Below, piece by piece: positions 47,101 to 57,450 of a stretch of 64,000 nt of DNA; position 1 is the stretch's first letter; every line of letters starts with the position of its first letter. The notes below the pieces were generated by a model. That model had not been told where the DNA came from. It saw only the letters and a program-made list of their open reading frames with translations, and searched no databases. Where the stretch lies: NCBI GenBank assembly GCA_003116995.1, contig BDSL01000094.1:1-64000 (forward strand), written 5' to 3'. The position numbers and the translations under genes are program-made. This DNA is from Yamagishiella unicocca (lineage: Eukaryota; Chlorophyta; Chlorophyceae; Chlamydomonadales; Volvocaceae).

Positions 47101-49587
47101 GCACGCAAGGGCGGCACCGCCAGGGCGCGACCGCGTTACAGACCCAACGCGCACTCTTCCTGTACCCCCTGTACTAGCGACGCGTGCACACTCGGCAGCG
47201 CTCTTCAATCGAAACGCGTGTGAGACATGGTGCCAGGGCACAAGGTGCTTGCAAGAAGCGGTCCAGCCGACGCTGCCCAGGTGTTTGCAGAGCCGCAACG
47301 AAGCCACCATGAGCTCGTTTTGGAGCAGCGCGTAGCGCGGAGGCCCCCGGCTGCCAGTTCGGCAGCTTCGCTTCCGTCCTCCGCGCGCCTCCTCCTCCGT
47401 TCCATGAAGCCGTGTATGTTGTGCGACGCACCGTACTGCGCTACCCTGCTGTCGCGAACCCTGAGCTCCATCGTGGTGGTGGCTGGCCTGGCCTGAGGTC
47501 CCCGAGCCTGAGGCGAACCTTGCGCTCGTACTGTACGGGCCAACCGACAACCACCTCGTAAGGTACCCCCGCCCCCTCCCTTGGCGTCCTCCCACAGTCG
47601 GTTGGGTTTGGCTGGCTTGGGGCGAGCACCCAACACCCGCCCAAACACACGCGCGAACACCCGCCCGAAGTAAGAGGGCCGGCCCCCGGGCCTCGAACAC
47701 CCGCCCGAAGACACGCCCCACCGAGCCGCCGGCGTACCATGCCCCGCAGCGCGTCGTTATTGCGTTGCTCCATGAGCTGCCGGATGGCGTTGATGATGAG
47801 GCCGGCGGCCGAGCAATCCAGCACGTAGATGCAGGGCGTGCCCAGCCAGCTCTGGGGGCCGGGAGGCGGGAGAGGGGCCATTCGGTGGGTCGATGGGCCC
47901 TCCCTGGCGCAGACACGCAGGCACGGAGCGCTGTGTAGTGCGCGCAGTAAGGATCACACGGCGCCCTCCACACCCCTCCCTGGAGGGTCACACGGCGCCC
48001 CCCACACCCCTTCCGCGCCTCTCTCTCCGCGACTCGACAGCCGCCGCCCGAGCCAAACAAGGCGATAAGCGGACAAAGCCGCGCCCGAGCAGCCCTCCGC
48101 TGTTCATGTCCTCAGCAGCAGCGGCACACGCTGCAGTGCACCTGCTCATCCGCGGAAGGGCGGCGGCACGTGCCCCTAACCGTCCGCGTCTCCTTCACAG
48201 GGCAGCACCCACCACACGCCTCCCGGCCGGCCCACCTGCAGCTCGTAGATCGACAACGGGATGTACTGGGTGTAGCGGCTGTTGAAGACCCAGATCTCCC
48301 CGTTGGCAGTTGGCCGAGGCACCCCATGACCGTTGTAGTGGAACAGCACCCGTTCGCTCTGGGGGGGGGGGGCGCGTGAGGGGTGTGTAGCGGGAGCGCG
48401 AGAGGGGCGGAGACAGCGTGTGTGGGGTCGAGTGGAGCACCCGTGTCCCGGGAATGAGGTGAGGGGTCAAGGTTCGCTCCTGGACAGATGAAGTGCGTGA
48501 ACAGGACACCGGCACACCACTCCCACGCCTGCAGCGGCTGCCCGCTGGTCTGGCTCCAGTTGGCGCCCAGCAGACTGGCAGAGCTCCCACCCGGAAGGAG
48601 CTGCCTTGAGGACTGAATCGTCGCTTTGCCTCGCAGGTTTCGCGCGCTGCGTCAGCTTCCATTCAAATTTGTACATTGTAGACGGACACTCGTTCCATGC
48701 CCAAAGCACTCCGGCGGTTGCTTGTGCGGCTGCGAGACTGGCAGCAAGCCCGTCTGCGCGGCCTTCACTCCCCCCCTTTACCCCCCCCCTCCTGGTTTTC
48801 CCCTGTTGTTGTTTTTTCGCGGATTCCTGATTGCGACCCCCCCACCTTCGCATTCCGCCTGCAGCTGAGGCACAACTTTTTCACGTCGTCCACCGTGGGG
48901 TCCAAGTGCATCTTGTACTTGGCACGAGGCTGCCACCGCTCGTACTGCGCCTGCAGGTTCTTGCCTGCGAGCGAAGGCCAACCCGGGTGGTTTCGGTGCC
49001 GGGGCGAGCCAACAATACCTTGAGATGCATTACTCACGCCGGGGTAAATATGTCGTACTGGGCCGGTTATGATAATGCCTAGGAATGGCGTTGGTCCGTC
49101 ACGGGTAACCGGCAGCCGACAGCTGGTGTGAGGCATCACCGTAGGTCGCAACGTTGCAACATGATCATCCTGACTAACGGAAAATGTTGGTGCCGCCAGG
49201 TGGTCCATGGGCCCTCCTGGATAACCTTAGCCAACGACCGGAACCCGTACAACTGCAGTCCCGCGGGTCCACGCGTGGACTGGCTACATTCCGGACGCGT
49301 TCTGGTCTTCACGCCCATGCTGAGGGCCGGACATCACCCGCGGAGCAGTCGAGCTCACCTATGTGCTCCAGCGCCTTCGCAGGCTGCGCAGACATTGGGT
49401 CAACCCAGCACTCGAGTCGAGCGCACGGCGATATTTTTATCACGTCTGGCGGATCAACTCCAATATTCAGGCACAGCACAAGCGCCACGCTGGTGGTTTT
49501 AAGCTTCTCTTTTTGCCGCCACTTCGATACGAGACCATGATCGATAGCACGCAGGTCAGAGTCGTCCGCAGTGCCGTCATGGCGTTC
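35134..49587 (-). CDS. RAPTOR: Raptor, TOR complex 1 scaffold
   Basis: Raptor recruits substrates to TORC1. Twenty-three exons join in frame: 49,587-49,359; 48,964-48,846; 48,358-48,236; 47,851-47,738; 47,069-46,908; 46,480-46,283; 45,592-45,388; 44,936-44,842; 44,513-44,310; 44,014-43,883; 43,590-43,432; 43,082-42,795; 41,968-41,834; 41,032-40,787; 40,231-40,108; 39,717-39,364; 38,910-38,786; 38,486-38,373; 37,925-37,779; 37,542-37,392; 37,075-36,906; 36,554-35,847; 35,373-35,134. Total 4,542 bases, 1,513 residues, all phases matching. The N-terminal caspase-like RNC domain has [40 protein letters not shown] and [14 protein letters not shown] repeats include [19 protein letters not shown] and [20 protein letters not shown]40 blades follow, for example [12 protein letters not shown] and [18 protein letters not shown]. 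Intron 8 uses a GC donor. The true start lies upstream of 49,587 in an unassigned first exon; an ATG at 49,977 is a candidate. Confidence 0.93.
36555..36690 (-). repeat. 20-bp tandem repeat in Raptor intron
   Basis: About seven units of GGGAGGGGTTACAGGGGGGC with variation, in the intron between the exons at 36,554 and 36,906. Confidence 0.85.
37084..37203 (-). repeat. Direct repeat of ~57 bp with dispersed motif
   Basis: Two and a half copies of a unit containing GGAGACCCGGTTACACGACA and TAGGAGACCGAGCAAGCGGG. The CCGGTTACACGACAT part is a short motif scattered through introns of this window (15,058; 24,918; 44,540; 45,615; 59,955; 63,345). Confidence 0.8.
38272..38358 (-). repeat. 12-bp tandem repeat in Raptor intron
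   Basis: About seven units of CCCTGCCCCGCT or close variant, between the exons at 38,373 and 37,925. Confidence 0.85.
40237..40480 (-). repeat. 21-bp tandem repeat in Raptor intron
   Basis: Around eight regular units of AGAGGCGCAGAGAGGCTCAAG, then degenerate ones. It lies immediately beside the exon ending at 40,231. Confidence 0.9.
42510..42690 (+). repeat. Dispersed hairpin element in Raptor intron
   Basis: Starts GGGAAACCCGTGGATGCCCG and carries the palindrome GAAAACGTT...AAGTTTT and a perfect hairpin at 42,604-42,630 with arms CTAAAGGTC and GACCTTTAG. It matches 11,085-11,270. It is in the intron between exons 41,968 and 42,795. Confidence 0.75.
45705..45966 (-). repeat. 12-bp tandem repeat in Raptor intron
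   Basis: About 21 nearly perfect units of CAGGCAGCCAGG, in the intron between exons 45,592 and 46,283. The frames SQAG (plus) and LAAC or LPAW (minus) are open because 12 is a multiple of three. Confidence 0.95.
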
Positions 49588-50320
49588 CTGTGTTTACATA
49601 ATACATCGGGAAAAGAATTTAGCAAGAAGGTAGTTCGCAATCTACATAAAAGTGCATCCCTTTCGCCCGCCACCGTGCCATGCCGGAAGAGCCCTCGTGA
49701 CGTTTCCCCCGACTGCTGCACGTGCATCATCGCACCTCGCAAAGGATACGAGGGGGTGGTTTCAATGCTTCGCCATTGTCCGCCTGCGGAGGCGGTGGGA
49801 CCTGCGTGCGCAAAGCCGTGGAGGCGTGAGGGCGTGCATCTTGAGTGTCGTGCGGACACAGACCAGAACGGTGCTTGCCGGGTCGCTGTTGGTAAGCCGC
49901 CTGCTGAGTTCATCTGCCAAGCCTGACGCCAGCGAGTCGTTGACTCCAGCTGCGTCCTCGCCGAGTCCTTCATCCATGCTGCTAAAGTCACGCCCTTTCC
50001 GGCGCTGACTCCTTCACGCCTATCTTACTAGCACAACATGTAGGGATTCAGAATTCCAATGAAGTTGGACATATGTTGCCATGCACGTTGCCGCAGGGCT
50101 TTCTATTCAGGTGTCACGTAGTGCCCCTCCGTGCAGTTCTGCTATATAGATGCCTTAATTGTTTTGTAGTTTCCTTTGCAAGCCCTTTGGAGCGCGCCCT
50201 GAATTACCAGCATTGCATGTTGCCATGCAATGGCAAATTACGTACAGCCAACGGCCTACACCTTAGCACGTATACACTACTTCGAGCAATCCTTATTCAA
50301 ACAAATTTTCCTTACTTCAA
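49588..50320. promoter_or_regulatory. Shared 5' region of two divergent genes
   Basis: Lies between the first recognised exons of Raptor (minus) and the 332-residue protein gene (plus). It should contain the Raptor first exon (candidate ATG at 49,977, minus strand, peptide MDEGLGEDAAGVND) and both promoters. The part 50,030-50,330 is clearly more AT-rich than its surroundings. No specific element is assignable. Confidence 0.4.
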
Positions 50321-53300
50321 TTGAACAGAAGGAACATGCAAGGCACACTGCGGCGGCAATCGCCGCGCACGACGGGCTGCGGCCGCGCTGGCGCTGTTAT
50401 TCACGTACACGTATTCAGCTCGTGCCAGATGTCGTCTGGCTCTGCGCCGATGGTGCGCGTAGAGGCGACGCGGCGGGTTGGAGTCAGTCGCCTTCAGCAG
50501 CAACGCTCATCGCCGCGGCTGGTGTGCACACGCTCTGATCTGAGCGACTCCTTGAAGGAGACAGCTGCTCTGGATGATCTTATTGATCAGCTTCTCACCG
50601 CAAAGTCGCAGCAGCAGGTAGGCATTGACGGCGCAAGGATAAGACGAGCGCTGACTGGGGCGATCGTCTGCTGTCTCATAAAAGATGCTGGCTGTTATAG
50701 CGTATTACTGCCTTTGCGCTTGTGGCCGTTTCCCGATGTGCCGGTCACTACGCTGAGAGCACCCCCGACCGCTTGGCACGGAGCCACCATCCTAGCGGGG
50801 CCCATCGAGTATGAGTACCGGCCATACATTGGAGGGGATTGCGTGGGGGTCTCGCTCGGGCTTGCAAAATGACACGGCAGGCTATGTGCACCTTAGTGCT
50901 GCGCCCTGCCTGCCTTCGCGCGCAGCGCGTCTCGCCCAGGAGCCTGGCCGAAAGACCGACACGTAGGACCCGGCACCTGCCGCTTATGCTTGTGGGCTGG
51001 GTCCGCGGGTGCGCGCCTGACAGTGTGCTCCTGCCTGCCCGACCGGGGTTGCCCTCCGCAGATGGCGCAGCGTGTGGCGGAGAACATCCTGGCGATTGAC
51101 ACCAAGTTCTGGATGCGCATCGCCACCCGCAATGACACGGCCGCAACCAAAGAGGATAAGGACCGCCTGCAGGTGGGGTGGCTTTGAAAAAACCGACCGA
51201 CCTGCGGCGCCGAAGCTTTCCAAGTCCCTGAGAGACTCTAGTAGGACCGGCCGACCCATATGTGGTTGGTGCCTCAAGCGGCTTCTTACGCCCCAACAAC
51301 ACGACCTAGGAGGAGGCGGGATGAAACGATCGATGGCCAGGGAATAGTATGGAGCACGCGTCTGAGGTTTGAGGTGGGGTGGGTGGGGTGGCACCTGCGA
51401 GCGGTGGCGGCAACACGCGTCCGGTGCACACATACACTCCACCTCCCCTTTCCAGCAAGGGGCCCACCCAAAGGGAGTGTCACGTGACCGCTCCTTTGCT
51501 CGCAAGCTGCGCACGGGATCGTCAAATGGGTTCTGGCGCAGCTGGGCTGGAGTACGGCCATCCCGGGGACTACCCTATCTGATTCAGTTCGGTGGTCCGC
51601 CCGGTGGCCATCAGGGCGGCTGGTGCTTGTTTTCCTCGCAACATGTCATCAAGGTGTCCGCCGCTGACGACCCCATGTGTTGCCATGTCACTCCTGTGTA
51701 TGTGTGTGCGGGGGCCCCTGCCAGGATGTGGCCTCAAGCGTCATGGTGTTGGTGGACGCTGTACGGCGGCGTACGGAGCAGCAGCTGGAGGACAGCGGCA
51801 AGGTCCTGCAGGTGAGGCTGGAGCTCGTCCCCTCCCCGGGCCCCCCCTGTAGCGAAAGCACGTCGAGGGGAATGACGCCTGGGCGACGGCGGCGGTTGGC
51901 TGGGTGGGCGCGTCGGTGTCATGGCAGCTGTTAAGGACCCGCTTGGGACGGTGTGTCGTACGCTGGTTTTGTGTATGTCGTCGGGAGGTTCCAGGGTCGC
52001 ACGCGCCTGGAGCTTTGCGCTCCGAGACCCGGGCAGTAGGCGGCTGCCAGTGGATGGCTACTCAATTATGGGCAACAAATGGGTGGCTTTTGTTAGGGTT
52101 GACGTCTCGGGTGGTGTTGGGTCTCGGGTGGTGTTGGGTTTCGGGTAGTGTTGAGTCGCGAGGGCTGTGGTTCGTCGTTACGCTCCTTCCCATATCTTCA
52201 CCAGCAGCACATCTCACCTGGAGGGCTGGGGGCGCAGCGACCCCGTGTACTGAGACCCCGTGTACTGAGACCCCGTGTACTGAGACCCCGTGTACTGAGA
52301 CCCCGTGTACTGGGGCCGGGGCCCGGAGGGCGTCAGCGCGCCTCGCGCCGTTGTGGGTATCTAATTAGATATGGTGTGGCGAACCCTCACTGCGCTCAAT
52401 CGCTCATCTCAAGGGGGGGTCCACGTTCCCGTGCTTCTGCACGGCGGACCGTTGGCGCACCGATGTCGCACCTTTGGCGCACCTTTCGCTGAACGGGGTG
52501 GGTCCACCAGCCATCGTGGCCGGCAGCGCTGAGGGCGTGCCGTCACGCAGCCGGATGGCATCGTGAGCGTAACCAGTGGTGGCAGCCAACGCAAACAAAG
52601 GCTGTTGCGATACGCCACGCGTCTCTCAGTTTCCCGCCCAACTGCCTCCCCCTGCACCCGCTGCTCGGCTCCCTCAGGACATCCTGGTGGCGGCTGCGGA
52701 CGACAAGGGCGAGTGGTACCTTCCGCTCACGGAGGAGCAGGTGCGTGTTCTCTGGGCAGGATCCTCGGTAGCGCTGGTCCCCCAGGGCGGCAATGGGGCA
52801 GTGGGCACCAGACGGAGGGAGGTAGGGGCGATCAAAGCACCTATCGGCGCACCGCATGTCGGTCATGGGGGTAGCCCTCCGCGGTGGCCGGCAGCAAATT
52901 GGATGTTGGGCGTGCGGTGCGACGCGCTGCAATCCTTGTCGCCGGCTCCGCCAACGCCGGGCAAGGCACCAGCACTCTCAACGCACCCCCCACTTCCAAC
53001 TGGTGGCCCCAGCCTATTACCCTGACGTACGACATCGGGTCGCTGCAGCGCAGCTACCATTCCGAACTCCCCCGCCTGCAGCTCCACCTCCCCCCTGACC
53101 CCGTACTGACCCCCTACCCTGCTTCCGGCACGTCACCACTACCCGACGCTGCGCCTGGTCGGTCGCCTTGCGGCTGTGTGATGGTGGTGGTGGTGGTGGT
53201 GGTTGCAGGTCGAGAAGGTCCGTGCCGCGCTTGACCGGCACGCGAACCGACTGGACGAGGCGCTGCTGTCGAACGCGTTCGCGTGGATCAAAAAGAGCTC

Positions 53301-56300
53301 CGAAGACGGGTACGGCAACCGGGACCCGGAGGGGGAGCTGAACCGACGTTCTTAGGGGGCGTATTCGTGATGCTACGCTCCGGCAAATGCCGTGGCTTTG
53401 GATGGTTGGGGTTGGAACCGGGTGCTGTGTATTCGTTCGGGAGTGGGCCCCTTGGCCCGCCCCTTCAAGGGAGAGGGCGGCAAGGGGGGGGGAGGCAGGC
53501 GCACAAGAAAGAGCCTAGAAGGCTGGGGGGAAGGCGAGGAGACGAAACCCCGTCTGGCGGGAGGGGTGGCGGAGAGGCGTGCTTCGTGCACTAGCCGTAC
53601 AATGCAATGCCGGGACTGCTCGTACTTCCCCGCCGACGGCATCGGCCGCCTGCCCACCTCGCCGTGCTGCTCGCAGGTTCGACGGCATGGTGAAGCTCCT
53701 CCAAATGGTGCTGCAGCTGTATGCCGCCCGGGAGCTGCGGACCCCGGAGGGACAGGGTGTGGAGGGGGCCCTCAACCAGGTATGCCTTTATTTCGGAAGC
53801 TTAACATGGAGACGGAGTGTGTGGGGTGGGGTTCCATTTCAAATACATGATGCGCCGCACGCAGTGCCACGGGGAGGGACGCACGCAGGCGCCCAGTCGA
53901 CTGCCAGTCGACGCACAGTCAACGCACAGTCGACGCACAGTCAACGCACAGTCGACAGCCAATCGACAGCCAATCGACAGCCAGTCGACAGCCAGTCGAC
54001 AGCCAGTCGGCTGCAGTTCGCGGCCTCTCCGGCTCTTGCACGCTGGCACGCCGCGGGCTGCTCGCGCCCCTCACTCCAGATCCCAATGTGTGCACTCTGC
54101 TGGACGGCCGGGGTCCGTTGGCCACCGTTGCTCGGGCCCGGCTACACCACTGCGACAGCACACCGCTACCATGCGGCTGGGCATGTGCCAGTCGAGACTC
54201 GCGTCCGTGGTGGCGGTGGTGGGGGGCCGCGTATAAAACAGATCCGGTTCCCGTCCGTGGGGGGGGGGGGTACAGGAAAGAACCAGTTCCTCGACATGGG
54301 AAGTGTACCTCCCCGCCCCATCCGTGTGGGGGGGAAGATGGAGGAAGCCGTTGGGCACCGCGGCAGCGTGTCACATGGCGGGGGGGGGGGGAGAGGAAAC
54401 CTACCCGTAGGGTGGCGCGGGGCACCCGGCTCTGCCTGGAAGCCCTTCCGACGAGGTCCCCAACCGAGAGGCCTCCGTGCGCCCTTGTGTCCCAGCCGCT
54501 TCGTCATCTCTACAAACCTTAACTGTGACCGTCCCCCTGAAACAATCCACCCTGCTTGCGCTCTATTGACGTCCCTTCCCCCCTCTTTCTCCGGTTTCGC
54601 TTCACGGGTTTCGCTTCACGGGTTTTGCTTCACGGGTTTCGCTTCACGGGTTTCGCTTCACGGGTTTCGCTTCACGGGTTTCGCTTCACGGGTTTTGCTT
54701 CACGGGTTTCGCTTCACGGGTTTCGCTTCACGGGTTTCGCTTCACGGGTTTTGCTTCACGGGTTTCGCTTCACGGGTTTCGCTTCACGGGTTTTGCTTCA
54801 CGGGTTTCGCTTCACGGGTTTTGCTTCACGGGTTTCGCTTCACGGGTTTCGCTTCACGGGTTTCGCTTCACGGGTTTCGCTTCACGGGTTTCGCTTCACG
54901 GGTTTCGCTTCACGGGTTTCGCTTCACGGGTTTCGCTTCACGGGTTTCGCTTCACGGGTTTCGCTTCACGGGTTTCGCTTCACGGGTTTCGCTTCACGGG
55001 TTTCGCGTCACGGGTTTTGCTTCACGGGTTTCGCTTCACGGGTTTCGCTTCACGGGTTTCGCTTCACGGGTTTCGCTTCACGGGTTTCGCTTCACGGGTT
55101 TCGCTTCACGGGTTTTGCTTCACGGGTTTCGCTTCACGGGTTTCGCTTCACGGGTTTCGCTTCACGGGTTTCGCTTCACGGGTTTTGCTTCACGGATTTG
55201 CTTCACGGGTTTCGCTTCACGGGTTTCGCTTCACGGGTTTCGCTTCACGGGTTTCGCTTCACGGGTTTCGCTTCACGGGTTTCGCTTCACGGGTTTCGCT
55301 TCACGGGTTTCGCTTCACGGGTTTCGCTTCACGGGTTTCGCTTCACGGGTTTCGCTTCACGGGTTTCGCTTCACGGGTTTCGCTTCACGGGTTTCGCTTC
55401 ACGGGTTTTGCTTCACGGGTTTCGCTTCACGGGTTTTGCTTCACGGGTTTTGCTTCACGGGTTTCACTTCACGGGTTTCACTTCACGGGTTTCGCTTCAC
55501 GGGTTTCGCTTCACGGGTTTTGCTTCACGGGTTTCGCTTCACGGGTTTTGCTTCACGGGTTTCACTTCACGGGTTTCACTTCACGGGTTTCGCTTCACGG
55601 GTTTCGCTTCATGGATTTCGCTTCATGGATTTCGCTTCAGGGGTTTCGCTTCAGGGGTTTTTTCGCCTCCACCCCTCCCCGCCGGCCCTCGCAGCTGCTG
55701 TACGCCGAGGAGAGCAAGTGGTACCCGCTCCTCCGGTCTCTGGCAGCGGACGGCACCATCACGGAGGCCTCGTTCATGGAGTCCCTGCAGCGGCGTATGG
55801 AGGGGGTGGTTCTGGGGCTGCAGAGCGGCTCGTACACGCAAAGGGTCCAGGTGAGGGTGGGGTGGGGGGCGCCGAGGAGGAAACCATTGGACACCGGGGG
55901 GGGGGATGCAAGGAAATCCCCGGGGGGGGGGGCACGAGCTGACGGGTGGAGGGTAGCGGTAAACCAGTGACCCCATAGCTGTGGGTGAGGGGTTACGGTG
56001 GTGGTGACTCCCGAAGCGGTGGGTGAGGGGATACGGTAATGGTGACCCCGGAAGCGGTGGGTGAGGGGGGGATGCGCTGTGTATCTGTGGTGCGGTGCGG
56101 TGCGAGGCGGCCGTCCGACGGGGTTCAGATGGCTCCGTACGACCCAGCAAGTCACCTTGCGCCTACCGGTATGATGGGTCGTCTTAAGAGGATGGCGGTA
56201 TGCAGCGTGCATCGAAAGGGAGTACCAATGTGACGGGAGCCGACCCACGGACCCGTCGCCCTGCCACGCGCCTCTCCTCCATCTGCGTGCTCCCTTCTCC

Positions 56301-56412
56301 TCTCGTCCTCTTCCCCCTCTTCTTGTTCCAGGCCGAGTACCTCAAAGAGGTCGAGAGCCGCGCCAGGGCGGTGTTCAAGGAGCTGGCGGCGGTGGGCAAG
56401 GAGCAGCAGTGA
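50321..56412 (+). CDS. Conserved green-lineage protein of unknown function, probably plastid
   Basis: Eight exons: 50,321-50,617; 51,062-51,172; 51,725-51,811; 52,678-52,740; 53,209-53,309; 53,677-53,779; 55,695-55,850; 56,332-56,412. They sum to 999 bases, 332 residues, with GT-AG borders and consistent phases. The first ~70 residues are rich in Arg, Ser, Gln and poor in acidic residues, like a chloroplast transit peptide. The mature part is almost entirely helical: LDDLIDQLLTAKSQQQ, NILAIDTKFWMRIATRNDTA, SSVMVLVDAVRRRTEQQLED, VEKVRAALDRHANRLDEALL, MVKLLQMVLQLYAARELRTP, MESLQRRMEGVVLGLQSGSY, AEYLKEVESRARAVFKELAA. I recall similar proteins in plants annotated as unknown; no catalytic motif is visible. 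An alternative start is the ATG at 50,336. The ~1.9-kb intron 6 carries a large minisatellite. Confidence 0.75.
52232..52316 (+). repeat. 15-bp tandem repeat in intron 3
   Basis: Five copies of ACCCCGTGTACTGAG between exons ending 51,811 and starting 52,678; three copies of an 18-bp TCGGGTGGTGTTGGGTC unit lie at about 52,105-52,155. Confidence 0.85.
53885..54012 (+). repeat. 11-bp tandem repeat in intron 6
   Basis: About 11 units alternating CAGTCGACGCA, CAGTCAACGCA and CAATCGACAGC. Confidence 0.85.
54594..55660 (+). repeat. 14-bp minisatellite of about 76 copies in intron 6
   Basis: Units of CGGGTTTCGCTTCA with scattered single-base variants (TTTTG, TTTCA). Three units equal 42 bases, so open frames of 317-787 codons appear (peptide GFRFTGFASRVSLH); they are by-products of the period. 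The array ends about 35 bases before the acceptor of exon 7. Confidence 0.95.
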
Positions 56413-57450
56413 AGCGGCTCCGGCACCCGCCTTCTTTTCAGCGGCCGATGCATTGTGGCATGGAAGGATTACGGATTTATTGACAGGGTGTTGCATAAAG
56501 GGGCGCAGGCGCGGAACCGGCATCCAGCAGTCGGTCGTTACCGGAATGGACCCGGAACGGGGAGCTTGTTGTGCCTCTTGACGGAGGTCATATGCTGGCG
56601 GACATAGTAGCTGCCCGCTGCTAGTGTTGGGAATGTTGGAACGCACCTTTAGCGGGTCTATGCTGCGTGGTGCATGCGTGGTGGGGCTGTCGGGTCCTGG
56701 CACCAACGTGAGTCGTTCGGGGGAGTCCGATCGCCGTTTTTTCATAACTGCAGGCGGTGGTCGGGAATGAAAGGGACATGATGGCTTCGTACAGGTGTGC
56801 CGAGCATGTACGAACTCCCTGTGCAGTGCAGGACCTGCGTCGACGTCATACGGTTGTTGTTGCCAGCCATACTACCAACACGCCGCGCCGACCCATTGCA
56901 CAGCCACGCGAGCTGCCCAGCGCGCAGGCCAGTGAGGGCATGAATTCTCAGCCCTCAGCCATATTCCTCAGCCATATTATAGCCATTCGCAGCCCTTATC
57001 TGCGTTCATTGTCTCACGGCTCCATGCAATGCAAAACTCCATAGCGCAGTTCCATGCGGCGCAGAAAGCAGTCCCGGGACACGGTAATGCAGCGCAGGGG
57101 CGCCAGTACTGAAGTCCTGGAAGTGCCCTACCCATCTGACGGTACGACGAGGCAGACCTTAAAACGACCTAAATACCTTCGGAAAGGACCGCAAAAACAT
57201 TATGTACGACAGTAATCAAGATACATGAAGAGATTGCGTTCGAATCCGCGCGCGGGCAACGCGAGTTCTCCTCTCCCCCTCCATAGGTACATACCCCGCA
57301 TCCCCATCCTCTCTCCCCCCCCCCAATACACACCAGTCGCGTTACCGGTTCTTTCATGTAACCCCCCAATACACATCAGTCGGGTTACCGGTCCTTTTAT
57401 GCAACCCCCCCCAATACACACAGTCGCTCCATCGGGGCTTCAGGCCCCTC
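56413..57450. other. Convergent intergenic region
   Basis: 3' flanks of the 332-residue protein gene (plus) and of the large minus-strand gene. Two tandem ~42-bp units (AATACACATCAGTCGGGTTA, then CCGGTCCTTTTATGCAACCC) lie at 57,320-57,430 and contain the dispersed CCGGTTAC-type motif on the minus strand. No gene recognised. Confidence 0.45.

Noticed and set aside
53579..55942. 787-codon plus-strand frame and its overlapping partners
   Set aside because: Mostly the 14-bp minisatellite; it ignores the exon 6 donor at 53,780 and the exon 7 acceptor supported by phase.
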